Shown: piece after piece, positions 1-7,170 of the stretch
How the letters are laid out: every line of letters begins with the position of its first letter
Numbering within the stretch: position 1 is the first letter of the stretch
Assembly (NCBI RefSeq): GCF_900198625.1
Contig: NZ_FZPK01000030.1
Span: 1-45,846, forward strand
Direction of reading: 5' to 3'
Source: Helicobacter rappini
GTDB taxonomy: Bacteria; Campylobacterota; Campylobacteria; Campylobacterales; Helicobacteraceae
Length of the DNA stretch: 45,846 bases
Notes under the pieces: generated by a model
Seen by the model: the letters and a program-made list of their open reading frames with translations, nothing else
Told to the model about the DNA's origin: nothing
Database searches by the model: none
Position numbers and translations under genes: made by a program

Positions 1-184
1 AAAAAAAAGAAAAAAAAAAAAAAAATAGTGTAAAGAAAAAAAAAAAAGCCACCACACCCACACACCTCTCGACCCTATTTTATTGGTTGTTTTTGTGGTG
101 TTAGAAAAAATAAAAAAAATTGGTTGTTTTATAAATAACAAAAAAAAGGGGAGAAAAAAAAAAAAAAAGGGGGGCTGTAAGGGT
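1..184. other. Low-complexity contig end
   Basis: The first ~185 bases are long A runs, short G runs and a CA-rich stretch, unlike the rest of the window. A reading frame continues upstream of the hsdR tail through this segment, but it encodes mostly lysine and glycine and matches nothing expected in HsdR. I read it as poor sequence or an assembly artefact at a contig edge rather than biology. No gene is supported here. Confidence 0.6.
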
Positions 185-532
185 AGTTTTATCCAAGAGT
201 TAGGGCAAATGGATAAATTTAAAAACTGCGATGAGTTTGATATTTTACTCTCTCTTGCTAAAGGCACACAAGCCCTAAGCCGCACACAAAGGGCAAAAAA
301 GGCAAATAAATTCCTAGAATCTTTACAGCCAAAGGCTAGAGAGCTTTTAGAACTCTTGCTTGAGAAATACGCACAAGGGGGCATTAACGAGCTGGATTCT
401 AGTGTATTTGTCAATGAGCCTTTTGCTTCAAGGTATAATCTCACCACAATCGCACAGATTTTTAAAGAATATGGCGGACTTAACGCAATACTACAAAATC
501 TTAAAAACGAACTTTATAAGGAGGTAAGCTAA
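185..532 (+). CDS. hsdR: Type I restriction enzyme R subunit, C-terminal fragment
   Basis: This is the last ~115 residues of a type I restriction endonuclease motor subunit, the protein that translocates and cleaves unmethylated DNA. What is visible is the helical C-terminal domain of EcoEI-type R subunits, ending in a segment rich in tyrosine, leucine and asparagine (NLTTIAQIFKEYGG). The nuclease and helicase domains would lie upstream, beyond the low-complexity start of the window, so the true start is not present. The stop codon TAA overlaps the hsdM ATG by one base, and an AAGGAGG ribosome site for hsdM (518-524) lies inside this gene, so R and M are translationally coupled. It is identified by position and C-terminal resemblance only. 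Confidence 0.65.
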   Translation, partial: SFIQELGQMDKFKNCDEFDILLSLAKGTQALSRTQRAKKANKFLESLQPKARELLELLLEKYAQGGINELDSSVFVNEPFASRYNLTTIAQIFKEYGGLNAILQNLKNELYKEVS

Positions 533-2022
533 TGCTAAATATCAAAAAACTTCAAAACATTATGCGTCAAGACGCAGGAGTTAATGGCGATGCACAAAGA
601 ATGGAGCAAATCACGTGGATTTTATTCCTAAAGCTTTATGATTATTATGAAAAAGAATGGACTGCCCTAAATGAAATGAATGGCACGGAGTATCACTCTA
701 TAATCCCCGAGCATTTGCGTTGGGAGTCTTGGGCAGTGGGTGAAAAGTCCCCCACAGGCGAACCCTTACTCACATTTATCAATAATGAGCTTTTCCCTAC
801 GCTAAAAGCCCTAAATATCACAGAATCCACCCCGCTCAATCAATCCATCGTGCGAAAAGTTTTTGAAGATTTAAACAACTATATGAAAGATGGCTATCTT
901 TTACGCGAAGTGATAAACGAGATAGAATCTAGCCTTAAGATTCACAATAGACAAGATTTTAAAGAGCTTTGCAAAGTCTATGAAAGCTTTTTAAAAACCT
1001 TGCAAAGTGCAGGAAATGCCGGCGAGTTTTACACACCGCGCGCCGTTACAGAATTTATGGTAGAAATGCTTAGCCCAAAGCTAGGTGAGAGTGTGGCGGA
1101 CTTAGCTTGTGGGACAGGGGGCTTTCTTATATCTGCGGCACATTTTTTAGAAAAGCAAGTAAATCTTACAAGTGAGCGAAAAGTCTTTGAAACAAGCTTT
1201 TATGGTGTAGAGAAAAAGTCCTTGCCCTTTTTACTTTGTGCGACAAATTTACTCATTAATGGCATAGAAAATCCAAATCTAAAGCACGGCAATGCCTTTG
1301 ATTTTAGCAATTTTGAAGACTTTGATATAAATCTTACAAAATACCCCAAATTTGACATTATTTTAATGAATCCCCCTTATGGTGGCAATGAGCGTGGTGA
1401 TGATATTAAAAACTTCCCCCAAGAATACAAAAGCAGTGAAACGGTAGATTTATTTATGGCTCTCATTTTGCACAGACTTTCATACAAAGGCAAAGCCGCA
1501 GTCGTGCTACCTGATGGCTTTTTATTTGGTGCTGATAATGCAAAAATCAATCTCAAAAGAAAGCTTTTAAGTGATTTTAATCTCTATCTTATCTTGCGTT
1601 TGCCTAAATCAGTTTTTGCCCCTTACACTTCTATCCCCACAAATTTACTTTTTTTCAATGCCGACCCACAAGGCACACAGCACACCCATTTCTACCGCCT
1701 TGATATGCCAGAGGGTATAAAATCCTTTGGCAAAACCAAGCAAATGAGCCTAGAGCATTTTGAGCCATTTTTGCAGTGGTGGGAAAGTGGCAAACAAACC
1801 CTACAAGATGAAAGCGGGAATTTCAAAGCAAAATCCTACACCAAAGAAGAGCTAGAAGCCAGGAATTATAACTTTGACTTATGTGGCTATGTAAGCGAAG
1901 AAGAAGAGATTCTAGCTCCTTTAGAGCTTATGGAGCAAATCAAAACTGAGCGAGATAAGCTAAACGCCACGCTAGATTCCATAATGAAGCAAATTTCTAC
2001 TATAATTAAAGAAAACGAATAA
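532..2022 (+). CDS. hsdM: Type I restriction-modification DNA methyltransferase (M subunit)
   Basis: N6-adenine methyltransferase of a type I system; with the S subunit it forms the M2S modification enzyme. At 496 aa it has normal length. The N-terminal helical domain (1-~150) precedes a methylase core with the YTPRAV entry motif near residue 167, the SAM-binding DLACGTGGF motif near 190 and the catalytic NPPY motif near 280. The start is fixed by AAGGAGG 8 bases upstream. The frame is intact, so the methylase may still work although the adjacent specificity gene is damaged. The gene is followed by a 23-codon ORF and a HEPN gene instead of directly by hsdS, an arrangement seen for extra genes carried within type I loci of Campylobacter and relatives. 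Confidence 0.93.
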   Translation: MLNIKKLQNIMRQDAGVNGDAQRMEQITWILFLKLYDYYEKEWTALNEMNGTEYHSIIPEHLRWESWAVGEKSPTGEPLLTFINNELFPTLKALNITESTPLNQSIVRKVFEDLNNYMKDGYLLREVINEIESSLKIHNRQDFKELCKVYESFLKTLQSAGNAGEFYTPRAVTEFMVEMLSPKLGESVADLACGTGGFLISAAHFLEKQVNLTSERKVFETSFYGVEKKSLPFLLCATNLLINGIENPNLKHGNAFDFSNFEDFDINLTKYPKFDIILMNPPYGGNERGDDIKNFPQEYKSSETVDLFMALILHRLSYKGKAAVVLPDGFLFGADNAKINLKRKLLSDFNLYLILRLPKSVFAPYTSIPTNLLFFNADPQGTQHTHFYRLDMPEGIKSFGKTKQMSLEHFEPFLQWWESGKQTLQDESGNFKAKSYTKEELEARNYNFDLCGYVSEEEEILAPLELMEQIKTERDKLNATLDSIMKQISTIIKENE

Positions 2023-2031
2023 GGAGAAACT

Positions 2032-2103
2032 ATGCTACTAGAAGTGAGTATCGACAAACGCAACAAAGACGCCATAATTTCAACGATAAAAGTGCGTAAA
2101 TGA
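2032..2103 (+). CDS. Small 23-aa ORF, possible coupling leader
   Basis: A 23-codon ORF with a good AAGGAGA site begins 9 bases after the hsdM stop. Its TGA overlaps the ATG of the next gene in an ATGA arrangement. The peptide is hydrophilic and lysine-rich and I recognise no family. The next gene has little ribosome-binding sequence of its own, so this ORF may serve mainly to deliver ribosomes to it. It could equally be the remnant N-terminus of a lost gene. Too short to judge by coding statistics. Confidence 0.4.
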   Translation: MLLEVSIDKRNKDAIISTIKVRK

Positions 2104-2702
2104 AACTACAAGATTCTATCCAGCAAGAGCTTTTCTCTAAAAACCGCCTACAAGGCTACGCAGATACACAAGAGCACGAGCAAAATCTCTACCTCATCGC
2201 ACAAATCACCCATAAAATAGGAATCCTAGAAATCATCATAAGAAACAAAATAGATTCTCTGCTAACAAGCCATAATCCCCATTGGCTTGAAGCCACAGAC
2301 TTTAAAGACGACTTGCAAAAGCACACCAGAGATGCCATTATTTCTAGGCAAAGTTTAGGATTTTGGGTTAAAACCGCAGATTTTCACAATATCCACGCCG
2401 CCATTTTCCACACAGGTTTTTTAGAGACTTTAGATTTTAAAAAGTATTATAGAAAAAATAAAAACCGCTTTAATAGGACAATGAACTTAAGGCACTATCA
2501 CAAAGCAAAGGCGATTTTACTGCTTTTGCGACTTATCCGCAATCGTGCCTTTCATTTTGAAAATCTCTATAAATTCGTTGGCAACGGCTATCCAAGATTG
2601 AATATACAAATCATAAATAAGCGCAACGAGGGCATTTATATAGCTATCCTGCCAAGCAAAATTATAGATTTTCTCAACGATGTGTTGATGAGTTTTCTAT
2701 AG
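2100..2702 (+). CDS. HEPN-domain Abi-like protein inside the hsd locus
   Basis: A 200-aa, helix-rich protein resembling the AbiD/AbiF-type (Abi_2) abortive-infection family. The key signature is R-x4-H at residues 147-152 (RNRAFH) within LRLIRNRAFHFENLYK, the catalytic motif of HEPN ribonucleases and similar to the conserved LRN..aHh..lyn element of Abi proteins. The family is known for RNA cleavage leading to growth arrest during phage infection; that this copy does so is inference. It sits between hsdM and hsdS in the same direction and starts inside the stop of a tiny ORF, so it is probably expressed with hsdM. The 155 bases after it contain nested inverted repeats. Another HEPN family remains possible. 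Confidence 0.65.
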   Translation: MKLQDSIQQELFSKNRLQGYADTQEHEQNLYLIAQITHKIGILEIIIRNKIDSLLTSHNPHWLEATDFKDDLQKHTRDAIISRQSLGFWVKTADFHNIHAAIFHTGFLETLDFKKYYRKNKNRFNRTMNLRHYHKAKAILLLLRLIRNRAFHFENLYKFVGNGYPRLNIQIINKRNEGIYIAILPSKIIDFLNDVLMSFL

Positions 2703-2710
2703 ATTTAGTA

Positions 2711-2793
2711 TATTATGCTGAGAATTTAAATGGTAATGACTGAAGAGATGGCGGAAGAGGATCCGCCTAGAAAGAACCAAAATTATAGCATAA
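2711..2793 (+). other. Foldable spacer after the HEPN gene (possible structured RNA)
   Basis: Two nested inverted repeats lie between the HEPN gene and hsdS: an inner hairpin GGCGGA/TCCGCC with a 6-base loop (2750-2755 with 2762-2767) and an outer pair TTATGCT/AGCATAA (2713-2719 with 2787-2793). The inner stem is strikingly GC-rich for this AT-rich DNA. There is no T-run, so it is not a standard terminator. It could be a small RNA acting with the HEPN protein, a processing signal, or the footprint of a lost insertion. Confidence 0.3.
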
Positions 2794-2857
2794 AGACATT
2801 GAGATTATCTTAAACTATACTTAATTATTGAAAATATATTTAACTTCAAGGAGAGAG

Positions 2858-3928
2858 ATGAAAACAGATACCTTAAAAAAGTCCTTGCTAGACTATGCCA
2901 TTAAAGGCAAACTTACTGCTAGATTCCGCCGTGAAAATAATGGGCTTAACGCCTTTGATGAAATCAATACTTACAACGAAGCCATAAAAGAAAAACGCAA
3001 AAATTTAGAAAAAGAGTTAAAAAAATGTGAAGAAGAATTAAAGCTTGAAAAAGATAAGGACAAAAAAGCCCTTTTTAAATCTCAAATTCAAATGCTAAAA
3101 AAAGAGCTTACAAAATGCAAAGAAATCACGCCGTTATTTTGTCAAGAATCTAGATTTTTCGCTAACGCTCAAAATGACAAAAAGGCTTGTCATACCGACT
3201 CCACTTGTCATACTGACCTTGAGCGTAGCGAAAGGGAAGTATCTAACAATACAGAATCTCAACTTGTCATTTTGAGCGAATGCGAAAAATCTAATACAGA
3301 ATCTAAAAGAGATTTTTCGTTTGCTACGCAAACTCAAAACGCAGTTTCTTTAGAAAATGACAATCCACACACCCCACCCTTTGAAATCCCAAATTCTTGG
3401 GCGTGGGTAAAACTTGGGGATATTTGTGAGATTTTTACAGGGGATAGCATTAACGCCACAGAAAAAGAAAAAAATTTCACGCATCAAACAAGCGGACTAA
3501 ACTATATCGCCACAAAAGACTTAGCAAACGACACAAGCATAACTTACGAAAATGGCATAAAAATCCCCGATGAATTTCTACCTTCTTTTAAAATCGCAAA
3601 GGCAAATTCCACCTTACTTTGTATAGAGGGCGGTAGTGCGGGGCGAAAAGTCGGTTTTTTAAAAGAAAATGTTTGCTTTGGTAATAAGCTTTGTTGTTTT
3701 GAAAATATTTTTGCTTTTTCTAAATTTGTATTTTATTTTTTACAAAGTGGAGAATTTTCAAAAGAATTCAACTCTAATATTAACGGCATTATCGGCGGAG
3801 TAAAAAAAGAGAGTATAAGACATTTTCTTATCCCCCTGCCGCCGTTAAAGGAACAGCAAGAAATTGTCAAAAAACTTGATTTGCTCGTTACACTCGCAAA
3901 TGATTTTGCTATCACTAAAGAGAATTGA
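2858..3928 (+). CDS. hsdS: Type I specificity subunit, first half (split by frameshift)
   Basis: DNA-sequence-recognition subunit of the type I enzyme. The start at 2858 follows AAGGAGAG; an upstream ATG at 2828 lacks a ribosome site. Residues 1-~60 are the N-terminal conserved helix (LKKSLLDYAIKGKL, then NTYNEAIKEKRK). Residues ~100-170 are an unusual insert made of a palindromic repeat. Residues ~170-340 are one target-recognition domain (IPNSWAWVKLGDI) followed by the central conserved region (PLPPLKEQQEIVKKLD). The frame ends at TGA after ...AITKEN. Removing one A near 3922-3923 would give AITKEIEKSLLKLALEGSL, joining it to the second half, so a 1-base insertion split the gene. A half-length S protein could still dimerise to recognise a palindromic target. 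Confidence 0.82.
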   Translation: MKTDTLKKSLLDYAIKGKLTARFRRENNGLNAFDEINTYNEAIKEKRKNLEKELKKCEEELKLEKDKDKKALFKSQIQMLKKELTKCKEITPLFCQESRFFANAQNDKKACHTDSTCHTDLERSEREVSNNTESQLVILSECEKSNTESKRDFSFATQTQNAVSLENDNPHTPPFEIPNSWAWVKLGDICEIFTGDSINATEKEKNFTHQTSGLNYIATKDLANDTSITYENGIKIPDEFLPSFKIAKANSTLLCIEGGSAGRKVGFLKENVCFGNKLCCFENIFAFSKFVFYFLQSGEFSKEFNSNINGIIGGVKKESIRHFLIPLPPLKEQQEIVKKLDLLVTLANDFAITKEN

Positions 3929-4078
3929 AAAGAGTTTGCTTAAACTTGCCCTAGAGGGCAGCCTAAGCAAACTTTATCGCAGAAGCTCCCCTACACTCTC
4001 CGCCTTTAATGAAATCAATACTTACAACGAAGCCATAAAAGAAAAACGCAAAGATTTAGAAAAAGAGCTTAAAAAGCT
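2950..4078 (+). repeat. Direct repeats of the hsdS conserved helix (2950-3026 and 4001-4078)
   Basis: Two nearly identical stretches of about 77 bases encode the same conserved peptide (NTYNEAIKEKRK and LEKELKK) in the first and second halves of hsdS, differing at only a few bases. Such repeats let recombination exchange or delete target-recognition domains in type I S genes. Here the second domain is missing, in keeping with a deletion in this region. Confidence 0.7.
3152..3362 (+). repeat. Palindromic repeat element inserted in frame within hsdS (copy 1)
   Basis: An arm at 3152-3178 and its near reverse complement at 3266-3292 (GTCATTTTGAGCGAATGCGA...) pair at 24 of 27 bases. Between and after them are further pieces of the same family (CTTGTCATACTGAC, CTTGAGCGTAGCGAAAG). 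The element is read through in frame and adds ~70 residues that have no place in an S subunit. Related elements lie between genes at 16318-16395 and 32785-32910 and in the second hsdS half. Confidence 0.75.
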
Positions 4079-4314
4079 AGAATCTACACTCAAAAAAGTA
4101 GGAAAAAGAGATTTTTCGTTTGCTATGCAAACTCAAAACGCAGTTTCTTTAGAAAATGACAAAAAGGCTTGTCATACTGACCTTGAGTGTAGCGAAAGGG
4201 AAGTATCTAAAAACACAGAATCTCAACTTGTCATTTTGAGCGAATGCGAAAAATCCACAAAAGAACTAAAACAGATTCTAAATTCTCTTTCTGTCACGCT
4301 TTGGAGTTATCTCT
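3912..4314 (+). pseudogene. hsdS: Remnant of hsdS second half, lacking its target-recognition domain
   Basis: In the +1 frame after the hsdS break, the sequence resumes with the second conserved repeat (IEKSLLKLALEGSLSKLYRR), then the NTYNEAIKEKRK helix, then a second copy of the palindromic repeat, still in frame. Where the second target-recognition domain should follow, the DNA runs straight into the EamA gene. The frame continues past 4314 only as out-of-frame reading of that gene. So the distal half has suffered a frameshift at its start and a deletion at its end. With one recognition domain left, the whole S subunit is either inactive or works as a half-subunit dimer. Confidence 0.75.
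4107..4256 (+). repeat. Palindromic repeat element in hsdS (copy 2)
   Basis: The same modules as in copy 1 occur here in a different order: the AGAGATTTTTCG...GAAAATGAC block (to 4160) comes first, followed by the CTTGTCATACTGACC...TTGTCATTTTGAGCGAATGCG block (to 4255). In copy 1 the order is reversed. The two blocks are nearly identical between copies and again keep the frame open. Confidence 0.72.
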
Positions 4315-5193
4315 ATGAAAATTCTTATGATACTTGCTATGATGGGTTGGGGACTTGTGTGGCCCCTATCAAAGATTATGAGTGAAACGCTAAATCCCGA
4401 GCAAGCTTCATGTATCCGCTTTATTATCGTAAGCCTTAGCTTTTTACCGATTATGTATATCTATAAAATCCCCTTTAAGATTCCAAAAATAGCTCTTATA
4501 CCTGTGCTACTTACAGGCATATTTAACACTGCTTATAGCTATCTTATGTATATGGGGCTATTGTATGGTGATGCGGGGAGTGCGGGGGTTATCGCGGAGG
4601 TTTTGCCAATCATTATTGCGGCGTTTTTGTATAGCTTTATGAAGCAAACGACATTGCTTAAAAGGGAGAAATGGGCGTTATTTTTTGGAATCTTAGCGGG
4701 TGTTTTTCTCATTAATCTCTTTGAAAACTGGCGTGCAATATTTATGCCTTTTAATGTCATTTTTCTACTTGCAGCATTAGCATGGGCTATGCTAATTATT
4801 AGTTCTCGTTATGCAACAGAATATGTATCTGCTATATCACTAAGCTTTTATTCTAGTCTTTGCACAGCACTTTTTTTGCTGCCTAGTTTTTTATACTATG
4901 GTCTTGCACCTTTGGGGGAAGTGGGTATGAATTTTTGGATTCTAGCCCTTATTGCTGCACTTTTTTGCACGACTTTTTCAACAACGATTTATTATCGCGG
5001 CTTATATGTGTTGGGTGTAACACAAGGTGGGATTTATGCCCTGCTGACACCGCCTTCAGCACTTTTATTTGCATGGCTGATTTTAGATGAGATGCCACAA
5101 ACACACACAATTATCGGGGGAATCATATCTATTTTTACTATCTATCTTATGAATTATTACAATCCAAAGCATTTTAGAATCTTTAAAAGTTAG
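4315..5193 (+). CDS. EamA/DMT-family inner-membrane transporter
   Basis: A 292-aa, very hydrophobic protein with about ten transmembrane helices arranged as two EamA repeats, typical in length for the drug/metabolite transporter superfamily. The first helix holds the GWGLVWPLSK motif common near the N-terminus of this family, and the last helices hold LTPPSALLFAWLILDE, the conserved end of the second repeat. Substrate cannot be told from sequence. The start follows GGAG (4303-4306). Its upstream side is the hsdS deletion junction, so its native promoter may have been lost. The 3' end overlaps the stop of the convergent bioC gene by four bases. Confidence 0.85.
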   Translation: MKILMILAMMGWGLVWPLSKIMSETLNPEQASCIRFIIVSLSFLPIMYIYKIPFKIPKIALIPVLLTGIFNTAYSYLMYMGLLYGDAGSAGVIAEVLPIIIAAFLYSFMKQTTLLKREKWALFFGILAGVFLINLFENWRAIFMPFNVIFLLAALAWAMLIISSRYATEYVSAISLSFYSSLCTALFLLPSFLYYGLAPLGEVGMNFWILALIAALFCTTFSTTIYYRGLYVLGVTQGGIYALLTPPSALLFAWLILDEMPQTHTIIGGIISIFTIYLMNYYNPKHFRIFKS

Positions 5194-5903
5194 CATCTTT
5201 TAGCAAGGAAGCAGATGATATGATAAGTTAGTGTGTTGTTATAAAAATCTGTATATTGTGTCAGCCATGATTTTTTGATAAAGCGTGTTTGCAGGGCATT
5301 TACACCGCCTTTTTTGATATGGCGAAAGACTTCAAGTGGGCTTTCAAACGACAGAGAAATACGCTCTTCATGCCATGATAATAGCTCAAAATCACTCTCT
5401 AAATGCTTTTTCATAACGCAAGATTCTATATAAGGCAGTCCTATGCCTGTAATCTCTTTTATCTCCCTAAAGTTATCAATACCAAATGTACCAATCAGTA
5501 GAAAGCCTTGTGAAAGCAACATATGTTTTAGATTCTGTATAGTCTCAGCGAAAGGTAACCATTGCAAACATGCGTTTGAAGCGATTAGATTAAACTTTTG
5601 TGAGTAAATCTCTGTGCGTGTAATATTACGCATATCAAAGCAAAGATTCTGTGTATTTTGCGGCAGCCTTATGTTTTTATACTCGTTTATATCATTGCAA
5701 ATATATTGCTTATAGTCTAGCCTTTCAGTCAGCATATAGGTAAGCTCACACTGCCCACAACCAAACTCAAATATATATGAAAAATCTTTTCTTTTTGTGT
5801 CTAAAAGCATATTGAGTAAGCATTCTCGCATATAGGCTTGAATGGGCGTGTTGTCTTTATAGCTTTGCTGGGCTTTTAAGAAACGCTCTAGTTGATAGCA
5901 CAT
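5190..5903 (-). CDS. bioC: Malonyl-ACP O-methyltransferase (biotin synthesis)
   Basis: SAM-dependent methyltransferase that methylates malonyl-ACP so that fatty-acid enzymes can build the pimeloyl chain of biotin. The SAM-binding glycine motif EFGCGQCELT is at residues 46-55, and the NACLQWL segment near 105-115 is typical of BioC. I start at 5903 (MCYQLERF) because GGAGGGG lies just upstream; an ATG 4 codons earlier lacks a site. It overlaps the end of bioG, so the two are translationally coupled, and pairing with BioG supports BioC over a generic methyltransferase. Length 237 aa is slightly short for the family. Confidence 0.8.
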   Translation of the reverse strand: MCYQLERFLKAQQSYKDNTPIQAYMRECLLNMLLDTKRKDFSYIFEFGCGQCELTYMLTERLDYKQYICNDINEYKNIRLPQNTQNLCFDMRNITRTEIYSQKFNLIASNACLQWLPFAETIQNLKHMLLSQGFLLIGTFGIDNFREIKEITGIGLPYIESCVMKKHLESDFELLSWHEERISLSFESPLEVFRHIKKGGVNALQTRFIKKSWLTQYTDFYNNTLTYHIICFLAKRC

Positions 5904-6532
5904 AGCCCCTCCCATGTATCAAAGGCAAAAAATGGATAATGCCATGATGCTAACTCGCATATTACACTTTTGCTATTTTCAAAGGCTTTATAGCAAGTTT
6001 GCGGTAAAAAAAGTGTGTCATTTTTCGCAATATAGATTCTATCCCATGTGAGTGGTGTGTGTGGTGTAGTCATACAAAAATCATAAATAGATTGCAACTC
6101 AGCCTTTAAATGCGAGATAGAAGCGAAATGAAAATCTTTAGCCATGTCTAGATTCTCTCCAAAAATAGCCCTTTTAAAGTCGTCTATATTAAGGTTTTTT
6201 ATCGTATGGCGAAATATAGCGGGATTAATGCCTTTTAGTTTATCTATGCCAGATTCTGTGCCACTAAGGGCGATTTTGCGAGATAAAGGTATGTGAGATA
6301 AAGGCAATCTAGCAGCTATGCTAACCCCCATAGAATAGGCTACAAGATAGATTGAATCATATTTCTCTAACTCTAAATTTATATCGAATGTAAAGTCAGT
6401 ATAATCATGCAATAAAAGCACATTAGCTTTAGAATCTAAATGCGTGTAATGCGTGTAATGACTTGCAAATCCCGCAAAAAAGAGTATAAGAATCTTGCTA
6501 TCTGTATTTCTATGTAGCCAGTATGTTTGCAT
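5888..6532 (-). CDS. bioG: Pimeloyl-ACP methyl ester carboxylesterase
   Basis: Alpha/beta-hydrolase of the BioG (DUF452) type, which removes the methyl ester after two elongation rounds to release pimeloyl-ACP for biotin ring assembly. The nucleophile motif is YSMG (Ser67), with a likely acid Asp172 (AKNDT) and base His198 (SWHYPF). At 214 aa it fits the family. AAAGGC precedes the ATG, and bioC follows with overlap. A near-consensus -10 (TATAAT, 6590-6585) lies ~50 bases upstream, making bioG-bioC a short operon. Confidence 0.85.
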   Translation of the reverse strand: MQTYWLHRNTDSKILILFFAGFASHYTHYTHLDSKANVLLLHDYTDFTFDINLELEKYDSIYLVAYSMGVSIAARLPLSHIPLSRKIALSGTESGIDKLKGINPAIFRHTIKNLNIDDFKRAIFGENLDMAKDFHFASISHLKAELQSIYDFCMTTPHTPLTWDRIYIAKNDTLFLPQTCYKAFENSKSVICELASWHYPFFAFDTWEGLCAIN

Positions 6533-6584
6533 GATATAGCCTTTATGCTTTTGCTTTTGTAGTTTTATCGCAATGCAAATGGGT

Positions 6585-6590
6585 ATTATA
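6585..6590 (-). promoter_or_regulatory. Predicted -10 of bioG-bioC
   Basis: TATAAT on the minus strand within AGTATAATACC, about 53 bases before the bioG start. No clear -35 is visible, as is usual for Helicobacter sigma-80 promoters. Confidence 0.5.
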
Positions 6591-6680
6591 CTGGATTATT
6601 GGATAAAAATGATTACTCTACTCCACAATAAATATATTGCGTAGCAACATATTTTATCAATAATGACCTGCATAGTATGG

Positions 6681-7121
6681 CTACTCTGTTTTTAAGGTAT
6701 ACATTTTCTCTTCTACTTGTATATAATAATTTGCAATTTCCTGATATGCCTTCTCCCATGCCTGCAATATCTCTTTAGTTGCATTTTCTTGCAACACATT
6801 TTCAATCGCTTTTATCAAACATGCTCCAACGATTGGGTAATGCTCTTTCTTTACATTTAATCTAACATGTGTTTTGCCAATGGATTCTATTTGCGAATGA
6901 ATTGTATCTAGATTCTCAATATTCATTGCAGCATGTAGTATTGCCATGGCAAGTGCCTTTGGCTGCTTACCATTTTGTTGCTTTGTCATATCAAACATAG
7001 TTCTAACTTGTGGATATTCATCAAATAAGATTCTATAAAATTCCTTTGTGATTGTTTCACCATGTGTTCTTAAAACCGGTATTGTGCTTTTTACAATCTC
7101 TATTGTTTGTTTATCTAACAT
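6681..7121 (-). CDS. Single-domain haemoglobin
   Basis: A 146-aa globin of the flavohaemoglobin-like single-domain class, related to Campylobacter Cgb and Vitreoscilla haemoglobin, which protect against nitric oxide by dioxygenation. Visible features are the B-helix TKEFYRILF with distal tyrosine, FDMTKQQNGKQPKAL in the E-helix region, and GKTHVRLNVKKEHYPIVG, whose first His is the expected haem-binding proximal residue. There is no reductase domain. The start is the ATG at 7121 after AAGGA; a TTG codon directly before it is not needed. A candidate CRP/FNR-type box lies about 60 bases upstream, which would fit nitrosative-stress control. Confidence 0.88.
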   Translation of the reverse strand: MLDKQTIEIVKSTIPVLRTHGETITKEFYRILFDEYPQVRTMFDMTKQQNGKQPKALAMAILHAAMNIENLDTIHSQIESIGKTHVRLNVKKEHYPIVGACLIKAIENVLQENATKEILQAWEKAYQEIANYYIQVEEKMYTLKTE

Positions 7122-7151
7122 CAAAAATCCTTTATAATAAAATGTGATGTA

Positions 7152-7157
7152 ATAATA
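7152..7157 (-). promoter_or_regulatory. Possible -10 of the globin gene
   Basis: TATTAT on the minus strand about 30 bases before the globin ATG. If used, transcription would begin near 7145, placing the centre of the TTAACATATATCAA box near -41.5, the usual position for activation by CRP/FNR-family regulators. Confidence 0.35.
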
Positions 7158-7170
7158 AACAATAGTTTTA

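Noticed and set aside
83-184. N-terminal part of the first open frame as real protein
   Set aside because: It encodes homopolymer-like lysine/glycine stretches from low-complexity DNA and has no link to the hsdR domain that follows.
3864-4385. A separate 173-aa gene starting at 3864
   Set aside because: Its first 16 codons are hsdS read in the wrong frame and its last ~25 are EamA read in the wrong frame; only the middle is hsdS homology.
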